DNA of 7,667 bases from JBJKPP01 sp046706145 (GTDB lineage Bacteria > Bacteroidota > Ignavibacteria > Ignavibacteriales > Ignavibacteriaceae): the NCBI GenBank assembly GCA_046706145.1, contig JBJKPP010000207.1:1-7667 (forward strand). Direction: 5' to 3'. Under the pieces are notes generated by a model. That model was given only the letters and a program-made list of their open reading frames with translations. It was not told the DNA's origin and did no database searches. Position numbers and translations under genes: made by a program. Below, in pieces: positions 1 through 6,789 of the stretch; the first letter of the stretch is position 1, and each line of letters opens with the position of its first letter.

Positions 1-474
1 AATACCTGTGCCTGTTCCTATATCTAAAACTTTATCACCTTTTTTCAAATATTTCTCTAAAAGATATAATATTAATTTCGTCGAAGCATGTTCCCCCGTA
101 CCAAAAGACATTTTCGGATCGATTGTAATTACTAATTCATCTTTCTCTTCTTTGTATTTCTTAAAAGTTGGTTTAATTACAATTTTTTTGCCTATCCGGA
201 TAATCTTTCGTCTTTTTTCCCACGTTTCATTCCAGTTCTTATCAATCAACAATTTTTCTTCTACAGCATATTTGTGAATTATGCTTCTCTTCTTTAAGTC
301 ATCAAGATAGGAAAGGATTTTTTCTTTACTGAGATTAGCGTTGTCATCAGCGTAAACATTTATTTGATTTTCTTCTTCAGTCAAACCTTTAATATCGAAA
401 TCCCAAAAAAAGCCAGAAAGAAGCTCAGTATCGAAAGGTTCTAATCGGATTCGAAATTCTTTATATCTTTTCAT
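1..474 (-). CDS. prmA: Ribosomal protein L11 methyltransferase, N-terminal part (cut by window edge)
   Basis: This is the first 158 codons of a SAM-dependent methyltransferase; the gene continues past the left edge. PrmA trimethylates lysines and the N-terminus of ribosomal protein L11 in the cytoplasm. The start is the ATG at 474-472, giving MKRYKEFRIRLEPFDTELL. An N-terminal substrate-recognition region (about residues 1-85) is followed by the family signature NWNETWEKRRK (about 80-92) leading into IVIKP, then DPKMSFGTGEHAST (about 119-132), the classic PrmA FGTGxHxTT loop. The visible part ends in the SAM-binding motif I, VLDIGTGTGI (149-158). The catalytic half is outside the window. There is only a weak purine-rich stretch (AGAGA) before the start. 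It lies 74 bases downstream of dacB in the same direction and is probably co-transcribed or has a weak promoter of its own. Identification is confident; the function is known from the family. Confidence 0.93.
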   Translation of the reverse strand, partial: MKRYKEFRIRLEPFDTELLSGFFWDFDIKGLTEEENQINVYADDNANLSKEKILSYLDDLKKRSIIHKYAVEEKLLIDKNWNETWEKRRKIIRIGKKIVIKPTFKKYKEEKDELVITIDPKMSFGTGEHASTKLILYLLEKYLKKGDKVLDIGTGTGI

Positions 475-548
475 AATTTTTATTCTCTGACGCTCAAATC
501 AGAAAAAAATGTGGGGAGCAACTATTAAGAGCGTTTAAGTCAAGGTTT

Positions 549-1982
549 TTATTTAAACCCTGTTAATATCTCACAAATTTTATCCTGAAAACTTCGGGCT
601 CGCTTAGCACTGCCGGAAAAACTCTGCATTAATATTGAGAATGCTAATTCATCACCATTTTGAGCAGTAACGAAACCCGAAAGAGAACTTACTGCGCTCA
701 AAGTCCCTGTTTTTGCATGTACATTATTCTGTGCAATTGTATTTTCCATTCTATGTTTTAATGTTCCGTCCACACCAGCAATAGGAAATGAATTATACAA
801 GATTCTATACAAGTTTGGTTTGTGATAATAAAAGTATTTTAACACTGACACAAGAAGCTCCGTGCTTACCAAATTGTAGTGAGAGACACCTGAGCCATCA
901 ACTAGTCTGTAGTTATTAGGATTCATTCCAATAATTGATATCAAGCTGTCAATCATTTTTATTCCGTTTTTTGCAGTGGCATGTCTTCCAAGAAACATAT
1001 TTGACAATGCATAAAGAGTCATTTCAGCACCTAGATTATAGCTGTTTTTATTTAAATAAACTATAATGCTGTCAAATGGCTCCGAAAAAGATTTCAGATG
1101 AATTGCGCCCGGCGGTAAAGAATCGATTGCAATTTGCCCATTAAAACTAATACTATCTTGTTTTAGTCTTTCTTTGAATAACGTTAAGAAGTATTTAGCA
1201 GGATCAAAAATATTTAAGTAAGTCCATGCCTCTGAAGAATCAAAATAAGATTTTTGCTGGACAAAACCTTTAACTGTAATAGTATTGTTCCGATGAATCC
1301 AATCTCTGTCGACAGTATAATTGTTAATGCTGTCTTCAGGTAAAGTGATAGTTTGGTTAATTAATTTAACATAGCTTGTGTTCGGTTTAAGTACAACCTT
1401 AGCTTTTTGGCCAACTACAGTAGGCTGCACAAATACGCCGATTGAATTTTCATCAATATCAAGTGCACTTAAATAAGGAGCATCTGTTGAGGGGTCATCA
1501 TTCCACATCCAGCCATTTCCCCAAAATAAAGAATCTTTCCATGTAACGTCACCATATAAATTACCTGTTATGCTGTCAATTTTTAGTTGTTTAAATTTTA
1601 TTATAAGCGAGTCTAAATCGGAATCCCTAAAATTAGGATCGCCGCCGCCCACTACATAAAGATCTCCATCAAGAACACTATCCCTGATACGTCCAGTGTA
1701 ATATAAATCTGTATAAAATCGATAACTTGGTCCTAAAAAATAAAGTGCGGCAGAGGTTGTTAGTATCTTCATATTTGATGCAGGACGCATTAGAAACTTT
1801 TCATTATGTGAATAAACAGGCTCTTCTTTTGTTAAATTATATACATCTACCGAGGCTAGGGTCGTATCAAAAAATTTCTCTTTTAGTAAATTTTGAAGTT
1901 GGGTTTTAAGAGAATCATAATCACTCTGCGGAAAAATGAAACGGGTTAAGAGTATAAAAACAAAAAGAATTTTTTTTATCAT
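549..1982 (-). CDS. dacB: D-alanyl-D-alanine carboxypeptidase/endopeptidase, PBP4 type (peptidase family S13)
   Basis: A periplasmic penicillin-binding protein of 477 residues, the usual PBP4 length. The family removes terminal D-Ala from peptidoglycan stem peptides and cuts D-Ala-mDAP cross-bridges. An N-terminal Sec signal peptide is visible (about residues 1-19, KK then a hydrophobic stretch, cleavage near FPQS). The catalytic SxxK box is SNMK at 69-72, inside MRPASNMKILTT. About 290 residues then separate it from the second box, as expected for the inserted domains II and III of class C PBPs. The conserved NKNSYNLGAE lies at 311-320, the second active-site box DGSGVSHYN at 362-370, and the KTG box at 424-426 (HAKTGTLS). 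All catalytic elements are present, so it should be active. An AGAGG sequence (1992-1996) sits 9 bases before the ATG and supports the start. It lies 35 bases downstream of the tatD-like gene. Confidence 0.95.
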   Translation of the reverse strand: MIKKILFVFILLTRFIFPQSDYDSLKTQLQNLLKEKFFDTTLASVDVYNLTKEEPVYSHNEKFLMRPASNMKILTTSAALYFLGPSYRFYTDLYYTGRIRDSVLDGDLYVVGGGDPNFRDSDLDSLIIKFKQLKIDSITGNLYGDVTWKDSLFWGNGWMWNDDPSTDAPYLSALDIDENSIGVFVQPTVVGQKAKVVLKPNTSYVKLINQTITLPEDSINNYTVDRDWIHRNNTITVKGFVQQKSYFDSSEAWTYLNIFDPAKYFLTLFKERLKQDSISFNGQIAIDSLPPGAIHLKSFSEPFDSIIVYLNKNSYNLGAEMTLYALSNMFLGRHATAKNGIKMIDSLISIIGMNPNNYRLVDGSGVSHYNLVSTELLVSVLKYFYYHKPNLYRILYNSFPIAGVDGTLKHRMENTIAQNNVHAKTGTLSAVSSLSGFVTAQNGDELAFSILMQSFSGSAKRARSFQDKICEILTGFK

Positions 1983-2017
1983 TTTTAATAGCCTCTGGCT
2001 ATATTTCGGTGTTTTTG

Positions 2018-2806
2018 TTAATCTGTTTGTTTTTTAGAAAAGTTAAGTCTAAAGAATTTTTTTGCATTAGCAAAAGTTATATTTTCTATTTCTTCAAGCG
2101 GCTTTCCATGAACTTCAGCAACTTTCTCAGCTACATATTTTACATAGGCTGGTTCGTTTCTTTTTCCTCTAAACGGTACCGGTGTCATAAAAGGCGAATC
2201 GGTTTCCAAAAAGAGCCTATTCAAATCAACTTGAGATAAAATTTCTCTTAGGCTATCAGCCTTCTTAAAAGTTATGTTACCTGTAAAAGAAATAAAATGC
2301 CCCATCTCTAAATATTTTTTTGCATCCTCAGACGAACCATTGAAACAATGAAACTGTGCCCTTAATGAAGAATTTCTATATGAAGAAATTACATCCATCA
2401 TATCCGAATCTGCTTCTCTATTATGCACAATTATCGGTTTACGAACAGATATCGCCAACTCTATTTGCAAACGAAAAGCAGCAATCTGTTTTTCTTTAGG
2501 AGAATAATAATTGTAATAATCCAAGCCAATCTCACCTATCGCCACTATTTTTTTATGCTTAGAAAAATTTTCTATTTCGTTTACAAAACTTATGTTAACG
2601 TCTTTGGTATCCTGTGGGTGCAAACCCACGGCTCCATAAATCATATCATATTTATCACAAAGATTTATGGTTTCTTCGCATGTTTTTAAATCAGTTGCAG
2701 GAACAATGATAATACCTACTCCATTTTGGATTGCATTATCTAAAACTTTGTCAATGTCATCCCTAAAATTTGGATAAAAAAGATGTGCGTGTGTATCGAT
2801 TAACAT
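2018..2806 (-). CDS. tatD: TatD-family metal-dependent hydrolase (TatD/YabD/YcfH-type DNase)
   Basis: A cytoplasmic TIM-barrel hydrolase of 262 residues, typical of the family. Family members are divalent-metal-dependent nucleases (3'-5' exonuclease or AP-endonuclease-like activities are reported for characterised members) with roles in DNA repair and quality control. The metal ligands are all visible: HAH at residues 6-8 in MLIDTHAHLF, Glu92 in GEIGLDYY (91-98), His128 in PIIVHNREAD, His153 in FHCFNGS, and Asp203 in LETDSPF. The C-terminal signature PFRGKRNEPAYV is also intact. The ATG start is preceded by a weak purine stretch (ACAGAG). It begins 11 bases after the receptor stop and ends 35 bases before dacB, so it is probably translated from a polycistronic message. 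The symbol is by family: bacterial genomes can carry several tatD paralogs (tatD, ycfH, yjjV), and this one resembles the broad YabD/YcfH group. The exact substrate is not determined. Confidence 0.92.
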   Translation of the reverse strand: MLIDTHAHLFYPNFRDDIDKVLDNAIQNGVGIIIVPATDLKTCEETINLCDKYDMIYGAVGLHPQDTKDVNISFVNEIENFSKHKKIVAIGEIGLDYYNYYSPKEKQIAAFRLQIELAISVRKPIIVHNREADSDMMDVISSYRNSSLRAQFHCFNGSSEDAKKYLEMGHFISFTGNITFKKADSLREILSQVDLNRLFLETDSPFMTPVPFRGKRNEPAYVKYVAEKVAEVHGKPLEEIENITFANAKKFFRLNFSKKQTD

Positions 2807-2817
2807 ATTACTCTGTA

Positions 2818-4980
2818 CTAAAAATAAAACTCTACACCAAGCGAATAATTTCTTATCGGAGCTAAATTTCCGATTAATTCAACGTAATTATAATTTAACA
2901 AATTCTTTATATTGAAAGAAATTCTTGCGGGAATATTAATAGTATTTAAATTGTACTGAGCCCTAAGATCAACCACATAAATTGCAACTCTCTCTTCTGC
3001 ATCTGGAACAATTTTGGCTAAGAGATCATCAATTTCTTCAACTCTGCTTGAATATCTAAAATCCGCACCAAGGTCAAGGTTCCAAAGATTATAATCTATG
3101 CTCATATTTACAAGATCTCTTGGCCTGTATTTAAGTGCTTTGTGAGTATTTAAATCTCTTGCCCAAAGATAAGTGTAACCGGAAGTGAATTTTAAGGTAT
3201 TGGGAATTATATCATAACTAATATCAAACTCTTCACCCTGGATTCGTGCTCTCGTAATATTCGTAAACTGGACATAACTAGTACCAAAGTTATCAATCTC
3301 AATATTTGGCTCGATGTAATCGTAGAATTCATTATTGAATAGTGCAAGATCAAGATTTAAATTTTTGAGAGCTTGGTAATTTAAACCAAATTCGAAACTA
3401 AAACTCTTTTCGGGTACGATATCAGGATTTGGACGTACAATAATTCCGCTTGCTGTTGTAGAAGTAAAGGCTTCTGCCAGCGATGGAGCACGAAATCCTG
3501 TCCCAAGCGAACTTCTAAAAATTAAATCCTTTGTAAGTTTATAGTTCAAACCAAATTTGGGAGAAAAGGCATTGAAGTTTGGAAGTGAATCGAGCTTACT
3601 GTAATCATATCTCACACCGAGAGAAATTCGTAAGGGGAAATTAAACGTTATGTTGCTATGAATATAAGCCCCAAACCCATAAGCTGAAGGATTTCCGAAA
3701 ATATTTGACCTAACCCTGGAAGCGTTTCCTTCAACACCCCCAATCAAAATAAAATTGTTTGACAGTTTATAATTTCCCTGAAGTTCAGTACGGTACAAAT
3801 CGGTGGTTGAGTTGTCAGCAGACTCTGTTTGGTCTTTCCAATTCGTTAGATAGTAACTTGAATTAATTTTCAGAGAAAATTTATCAGAAAATGTATTATT
3901 AAAAATAGCTCCAAACATGTATCGATTCGATTGTACTCTTCGGCCCTGGTCAGCATCTGGGGGAACTAAAGCATTTTGCAAGTTTTTCCAGTATAAAAAA
4001 TTTCCACTATTCTGATTAAGCGTATTGGCAAAGAAAATAAGATTTGAGGACTGTGAGAAATCATACTTCGTTTTCAAATACCCTATGTATCTTTTGAAGA
4101 AACCGTTTTGTTCGTAACCGTCGTCTTCAATTCTTGATAAAGATAATGTTAATCCAAATTTGCCTATTGTAGTTGAGTGTGAAATTGTTAATCCATTAAA
4201 TAGTCTAGTTCCCCCTCCCCAATCCCATTGTTTAAATGCAGGTTTATCGTAAGCGCCAACATAAGTCTTGACATACGTAACAGGTTCTTTAGCTATGTCT
4301 TTTGTAATTACATTTATAACTCCTCCAATTGCAGATGATCCATATAATGCACTGGCTGCGCCTTTGATAATTTCAACTCTTTCAATTTCGTTGACCGGCA
4401 AAATTTCCCATATTATTTCTCCGGTATCACCTGTATAAAATGGAATCCCATCTAGGGCAAGGAGTACTCTCGTTCCCACTCCCTTGCTGTACCCGCTAGA
4501 TCCTCTGATACTGATTTGATCATCAATTAAATTTACACCTGAGACATATCTCATAGCATCTTCCAGGTTACTAATGTTTTCCCTGGAAATATCCTGAAAA
4601 GGAATAACTTCTGCACTCACAGGCAGGTCTGCAATTTTTTGTTCTACTTTGCTTGCTGTAACTACCACCTGGTTAGTTTGGACAGCTTCTTCACTTAACG
4701 AAACATCAAGGTTTATGGATTTGTCTGCTACTCTGATATTTTGTGTGAGCGTCTGATATCCAATTATAGAAAACTTGATTGTGTAACTACCCGATTTTAC
4801 ATTTTTAATATTGTAGTTCCCAGCAAGATTAGTTGCAGAGCCTTTTTCAGTTCCAACTAGATACACATTTACACCAACCAAAGGTTTACCAGTGTGGTCA
4901 GTAACTTTTCCTTTAATGTTAAAAACTTGGGAATATGAAGAAGTACATAAGAATATAATTATTAAAAGGGCTGTTTTCAT
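2818..4980 (-). CDS. TonB-dependent outer-membrane receptor with N-terminal carboxypeptidase-regulatory-like domain
   Basis: A 720-residue outer-membrane active transporter, driven by TonB-ExbBD. A signal peptide (about residues 1-18, MKTALLIIIFLCTSSYSQ) is followed by a carboxypeptidase-regulatory-like beta-sandwich (about 20-95; GKVTDHTGKPLVGVNVYLVGT, then GNYNIKNVKSGSYTIKFSIIGY). A TonB-box-like VVVTASK lies at 105-111. The plug domain (about 115-230) shows SIRGSSGY, LLALDGIPFYTGDTG and VEIIKGAASALYGSSAIGG, ending VINVITK. The remaining ~490 residues form the 22-strand barrel, closing with the terminal aromatic GVEFYF. I chose the ATG at 4980-4978 because GGAGG (4987-4991) lies 6 bases before it. 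The GTG directly upstream (4983-4981) would leave only 3 bases. Size and plug resemble vitamin B12/siderophore/metal-type receptors rather than the ~1000-residue SusC polysaccharide type, but the ligand cannot be read from the sequence. Its start overlaps the stop of the upstream lipoprotein, so translation is probably coupled. Confidence 0.93.
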   Translation of the reverse strand: MKTALLIIIFLCTSSYSQVFNIKGKVTDHTGKPLVGVNVYLVGTEKGSATNLAGNYNIKNVKSGSYTIKFSIIGYQTLTQNIRVADKSINLDVSLSEEAVQTNQVVVTASKVEQKIADLPVSAEVIPFQDISRENISNLEDAMRYVSGVNLIDDQISIRGSSGYSKGVGTRVLLALDGIPFYTGDTGEIIWEILPVNEIERVEIIKGAASALYGSSAIGGVINVITKDIAKEPVTYVKTYVGAYDKPAFKQWDWGGGTRLFNGLTISHSTTIGKFGLTLSLSRIEDDGYEQNGFFKRYIGYLKTKYDFSQSSNLIFFANTLNQNSGNFLYWKNLQNALVPPDADQGRRVQSNRYMFGAIFNNTFSDKFSLKINSSYYLTNWKDQTESADNSTTDLYRTELQGNYKLSNNFILIGGVEGNASRVRSNIFGNPSAYGFGAYIHSNITFNFPLRISLGVRYDYSKLDSLPNFNAFSPKFGLNYKLTKDLIFRSSLGTGFRAPSLAEAFTSTTASGIIVRPNPDIVPEKSFSFEFGLNYQALKNLNLDLALFNNEFYDYIEPNIEIDNFGTSYVQFTNITRARIQGEEFDISYDIIPNTLKFTSGYTYLWARDLNTHKALKYRPRDLVNMSIDYNLWNLDLGADFRYSSRVEEIDDLLAKIVPDAEERVAIYVVDLRAQYNLNTINIPARISFNIKNLLNYNYVELIGNLAPIRNYSLGVEFYF

Positions 4981-5501
4981 CACTGCCCTCCCGGCGGCTG
5001 CGGTGGAGGGTTATTAAAGTCGCATACTATATTAATATTTTGTACCAAAGTATTTGAAGGAATTGTCAGCTTCCCGGCCTGTGTTGTATCATCGTTTGCA
5101 TAATAGACACCTACCACATTCCAATCTTTTCTTTGAAGTGAAAGCACGGCTGTTTTTTGCTGTGCAACCGCCACATAAGAATATTCACCCGCACCAATAT
5201 TTATATATGCAGAATCCAAAGAGCTGTAATTATATTGTTTAACACCGTACGGAATTTCAGTGCTGAGATATTTTAAGTTCAAAACATTAAAATCACTTGC
5301 CGAGACTAAAGGACTTTGGAAAACAACAAGATAAGTTCTGGTAACATCTGTTGGCCAGTTACCCTTAAAAACTATTGTTCCACTGAATCCTGGCTGAGTG
5401 TTCTCGTTTACAGACGTAGGTGATAACCCTTTATCGCAGCTTAGAGTAGTAAAAGCTAGAATGGCAAGTAGTGGAAAAAAATATTTTATGTGTTTAATCA
5501 T
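4980..5501 (-). CDS. Small secreted lipoprotein of unknown function, coupled to the TonB-dependent receptor
   Basis: A 173-residue protein that I do not recognise as a named family. The N-terminus is a lipoprotein signal peptide: MIKHIKYFF, a hydrophobic core and the lipobox TTLSC, so Cys22 should be lipidated after signal peptidase II cleavage. A short polar Ser/Thr/Asn linker (about 24-36) follows. The rest looks mostly beta-stranded (GFSGTIVFKGNWP at 38-50, RTYLVVFQ, GEYSYVAVAQQ at 105-115, WNVVGVYYANDD at 127-138, NINIVCDF at 155-162). It ends in a proline/glycine tail, NNPPPQPPGGQ. A second Cys is at 160. The beta-sandwich-like character is an inference from strand-like patterns. The stop overlaps the receptor ATG by one base, so the products are probably made together; a surface-exposed or periplasm-facing accessory to that receptor is the best guess. 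The start lacks a Shine-Dalgarno sequence and lies 30 bases after purM. Confidence 0.85.
   Translation of the reverse strand: MIKHIKYFFPLLAILAFTTLSCDKGLSPTSVNENTQPGFSGTIVFKGNWPTDVTRTYLVVFQSPLVSASDFNVLNLKYLSTEIPYGVKQYNYSSLDSAYINIGAGEYSYVAVAQQKTAVLSLQRKDWNVVGVYYANDDTTQAGKLTIPSNTLVQNINIVCDFNNPPPQPPGGQ
4987..4991 (-). promoter_or_regulatory. Ribosome binding site of the TonB-dependent receptor, inside the lipoprotein gene
   Basis: On the minus strand GGAGG (part of GGGAGGG) lies 6 bases upstream of the receptor ATG. It is formed by the Gly-Gly codons near the end of the lipoprotein gene (C-terminus PPGGQ). This is the strongest Shine-Dalgarno match in the window. It decides the receptor start (ATG at 4980 rather than GTG at 4983), and it suggests that ribosomes finishing the lipoprotein re-initiate on the receptor. 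Confidence 0.75.
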
Positions 5502-5531
5502 TTGGAAAGTTTATTGAGTCAAATGAATATA

Positions 5532-6545
5532 TCATACTACTTCCCCAATAACTACTGCTTTTACTTTAATGTTTTTTGCTATTTCCAAACAATCATTTAC
5601 TTTATTTTTGGATAGGATAGCTACCAGTCCAATTCCGATGTTAAAAACTTTTCTCATTTCCTCATTGCTGATTTGTCCGGTTTCCTGTATTAATCCAAAA
5701 ATTGGTGGTACCTCCCAGGTATCCCAATTTATTTTTAACCTCAAGCCTTTGGGAATAATTCTAACTGTATTTCCAATAATTCCTCCGCCGGTTATGTGAG
5801 AGAAACCCTTTACTTTTACTTCCTTTGTTAACTGCTTAATTATTCTTAAATATGATTTATGGATTTTTAGTAATTCTTCTCCCAAAGTCATTCCCAGTAA
5901 ATCGATTTTGTCTGTCAATTTATATTTCTCCAGAAGAACTTTCCTTGCAAGTGAATAACCATTTGTGTGAAGACCATTTGACGGAAAACCAATTAATACA
6001 TCTCCTTTTTTAATTTTCTTGCCATTAATGATGTTACTCTTTTCTACGATGCCAACAATTGTACCGGATATATCATAATCATTGAGAGAATATAAACCAG
6101 GCATTTCAGCAGTTTCTCCACCAATAAGAGAACATCCGTTTTTTTTACACGCAAGTGAAAAGCCTTTTATAATCTGTTCAGCTTTAGCAGGCGCCAGCTT
6201 TCCAAATGCCAGGTAATCCAAAAAGTATAATGGTTTTGCTCCGCAAACAGCAATGTCATTTACGCAGTGATTAACAAGATCCTGTCCAATCGTATCGTGT
6301 TTATCCATCTCTACTGCAATTTTCAGTTTAGTCCCAACTCCATCTACACTGGAAACTAGTACCGGGTTTTCATATTTCTTTAAATTCAAATTATAAAAGC
6401 TGCCGAACAGACCAATATCTGAAAGTACATTTTTGTTAAATGTAGATTTAGCATACTTTTTAATGCGTTTGACAGTTTCGTCACCTGCTTCAATATTTAC
6501 CCCTGCTGATTCATAAGTATTGCTCAAATTAAATTCTCCGCGCAT
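5532..6545 (-). CDS. purM: Phosphoribosylformylglycinamidine cyclo-ligase (AIR synthetase)
   Basis: Cytoplasmic enzyme of de novo purine synthesis that uses ATP to close formylglycinamidine ribonucleotide (FGAM) to 5-aminoimidazole ribonucleotide (AIR). Signatures, numbered from the ATG at 6545: YESAGVNIEAGDE (11-23), SSVDGVGTKLKIA (65-77), GQDLVNHCVNDI (87-98), FLDYLAFGKL (108-117), GGETAEMPG (142-150), GFPSNGLHTNGYSLAR (186-201), HITGGGIIGN (250-259) and FNIGIGL (301-307). Both halves of the AIR-synthase fold are complete. Length is 337 residues, near the usual 330-350. The start is uncertain. The upstream ATG has no ribosome binding site, while TTG at 6527-6525 (codon 7) follows GGAGA by 7 bases and gives (M)SNTYESAGV, like family N-termini. 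The true product may therefore have 331 residues. It is the first gene of the minus-strand cluster and has a candidate promoter near 6610. Confidence 0.95.
   Translation of the reverse strand: MRGEFNLSNTYESAGVNIEAGDETVKRIKKYAKSTFNKNVLSDIGLFGSFYNLNLKKYENPVLVSSVDGVGTKLKIAVEMDKHDTIGQDLVNHCVNDIAVCGAKPLYFLDYLAFGKLAPAKAEQIIKGFSLACKKNGCSLIGGETAEMPGLYSLNDYDISGTIVGIVEKSNIINGKKIKKGDVLIGFPSNGLHTNGYSLARKVLLEKYKLTDKIDLLGMTLGEELLKIHKSYLRIIKQLTKEVKVKGFSHITGGGIIGNTVRIIPKGLRLKINWDTWEVPPIFGLIQETGQISNEEMRKVFNIGIGLVAILSKNKVNDCLEIAKNIKVKAVVIGEVV
6535..6539 (-). promoter_or_regulatory. Candidate ribosome binding site for a downstream TTG start of purM
   Basis: On the minus strand GGAGA (within CGCGGAGAATTT) lies 7 bases before the in-frame TTG at 6527-6525. 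The ATG at 6545-6543 lies just upstream of this site and has only AT-rich, non-complementary sequence before it (AATTCCATAAAT). The spacing favours the TTG as the real start. Confidence 0.5.
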
Positions 6546-6607
6546 TATTTATGGAATTCTTATTACTTATGTGCTAAAATAAAATATTATTGTTTTTACA
6601 AAATCTA

Positions 6608-6613
6608 ATTATA
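6608..6613 (-). promoter_or_regulatory. Candidate -10 box for purM
   Basis: On the minus strand the sequence reads a perfect TATAAT about 63 bases upstream of the purM ATG. No good -35 hexamer lies at 16-18 bases; the upstream sequence is T-rich (CCATTTTGTTTAATA). A transcription start near 6600 would give a leader of about 55-75 bases. In a window this AT-rich a TATAAT can occur by chance, so the call rests mainly on position: it lies in the only sizeable gap upstream of the six-gene cluster. Confidence 0.35.
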
Positions 6614-6644
6614 AATGTAGTATTAAACAAAATGGATAGATATA

Positions 6645-6678
6645 GAACCCCGGGCATGTCGAAGACCGCTTGATGTCC
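6645..6678. other. GC-rich island inside an AT-rich intergenic region
   Basis: About 21 of these 34 bases are G or C, while the flanking intergenic DNA is strongly AT-rich. It contains CCCCGGG. The pentamer ATGTC occurs at 6656-6660 and 6673-6677, and again just outside the island at 6685-6689. No open reading frame or convincing terminator hairpin (no adjacent T-run) is seen. It could be a remnant of a dispersed repeat, a protein-binding site, or simple compositional noise. Confidence 0.3.
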
Positions 6679-6701
6679 AAATAAATGTCTGAATTTAGCC
6701 G

Positions 6702-6723
6702 TATCAATTATGAATTAGTGATA
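6702..6723. promoter_or_regulatory. Imperfect palindrome, possible operator
   Basis: TATCA and TGATA form a perfect inverted repeat at the two ends of this 22-base stretch; 16 of 22 positions are symmetric overall. It lies 15 bases upstream of the candidate -35 box of the plus-strand gene and about 160 bases upstream of the purM start. The position suits a dimeric regulator, but short AT-rich palindromes are common, so this is a candidate only. Confidence 0.25.
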
Positions 6724-6737
6724 TAGATTAACAATCG

Positions 6738-6766
6738 TTGCAAATAGAATAAGTTTCACTTACATT
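6738..6766 (+). promoter_or_regulatory. Candidate promoter of the Trp-rich exported protein gene
   Basis: TTGCAA (6738-6743; 4 of 6 matches to the -35 consensus) and TACATT (6761-6766; 4 of 6 to the -10 consensus) are separated by 17 bases. Transcription would begin near 6773, leaving a leader of about 17 bases before the ATG at 6790. The perfect palindrome TTTAGCTAAA (6765-6774) overlaps the -10 and the start point. No clear Shine-Dalgarno sequence precedes the ATG. The assignment uses the general sigma-70 consensus; promoter motifs in this group may differ. Confidence 0.3.
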
Positions 6767-6789
6767 TAGCTAAAGTTTTATGAGCGTAT

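Noticed and set aside
8..277. Plus-strand open frame of 89 codons at the left end
   Set aside because: It is antisense to prmA, whose reading frame is secure from its FGTGEH and DIGTGTGI motifs.
544..559. Possible terminator hairpin GGTTT/AAACC at the dacB stop codon
   Set aside because: The five-base stem is weak and AT-rich, and no T-run follows on the minus strand, so intrinsic termination is unlikely.
1727..2689. Plus-strand open frames opposite dacB and the tatD-like gene (1727-1909, 2009-2239, 2423-2689)
   Set aside because: They are antisense shadows of confidently identified genes, rich in Phe/Tyr/Ile from AT-rich complement, with no domain signal.
2818..4980. SusC-type polysaccharide receptor
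   Set aside because: The N-terminal domain is shared with SusC, but 720 residues is too short for the ~1000-residue SusC class and no SusD-sized partner is adjacent.
5054..5799. Plus-strand open frames opposite the lipoprotein and purM (5054-5242, 5569-5799)
   Set aside because: Antisense shadows with no recognisable motif; the minus-strand genes explain the region.
6546..6789. Riboswitch or tRNA in the intergenic region upstream of purM
   Set aside because: I saw no purine-riboswitch-like three-way-junction elements and no tRNA T-loop sequence (GTTCRANTC type) or acceptor pairing on either strand.
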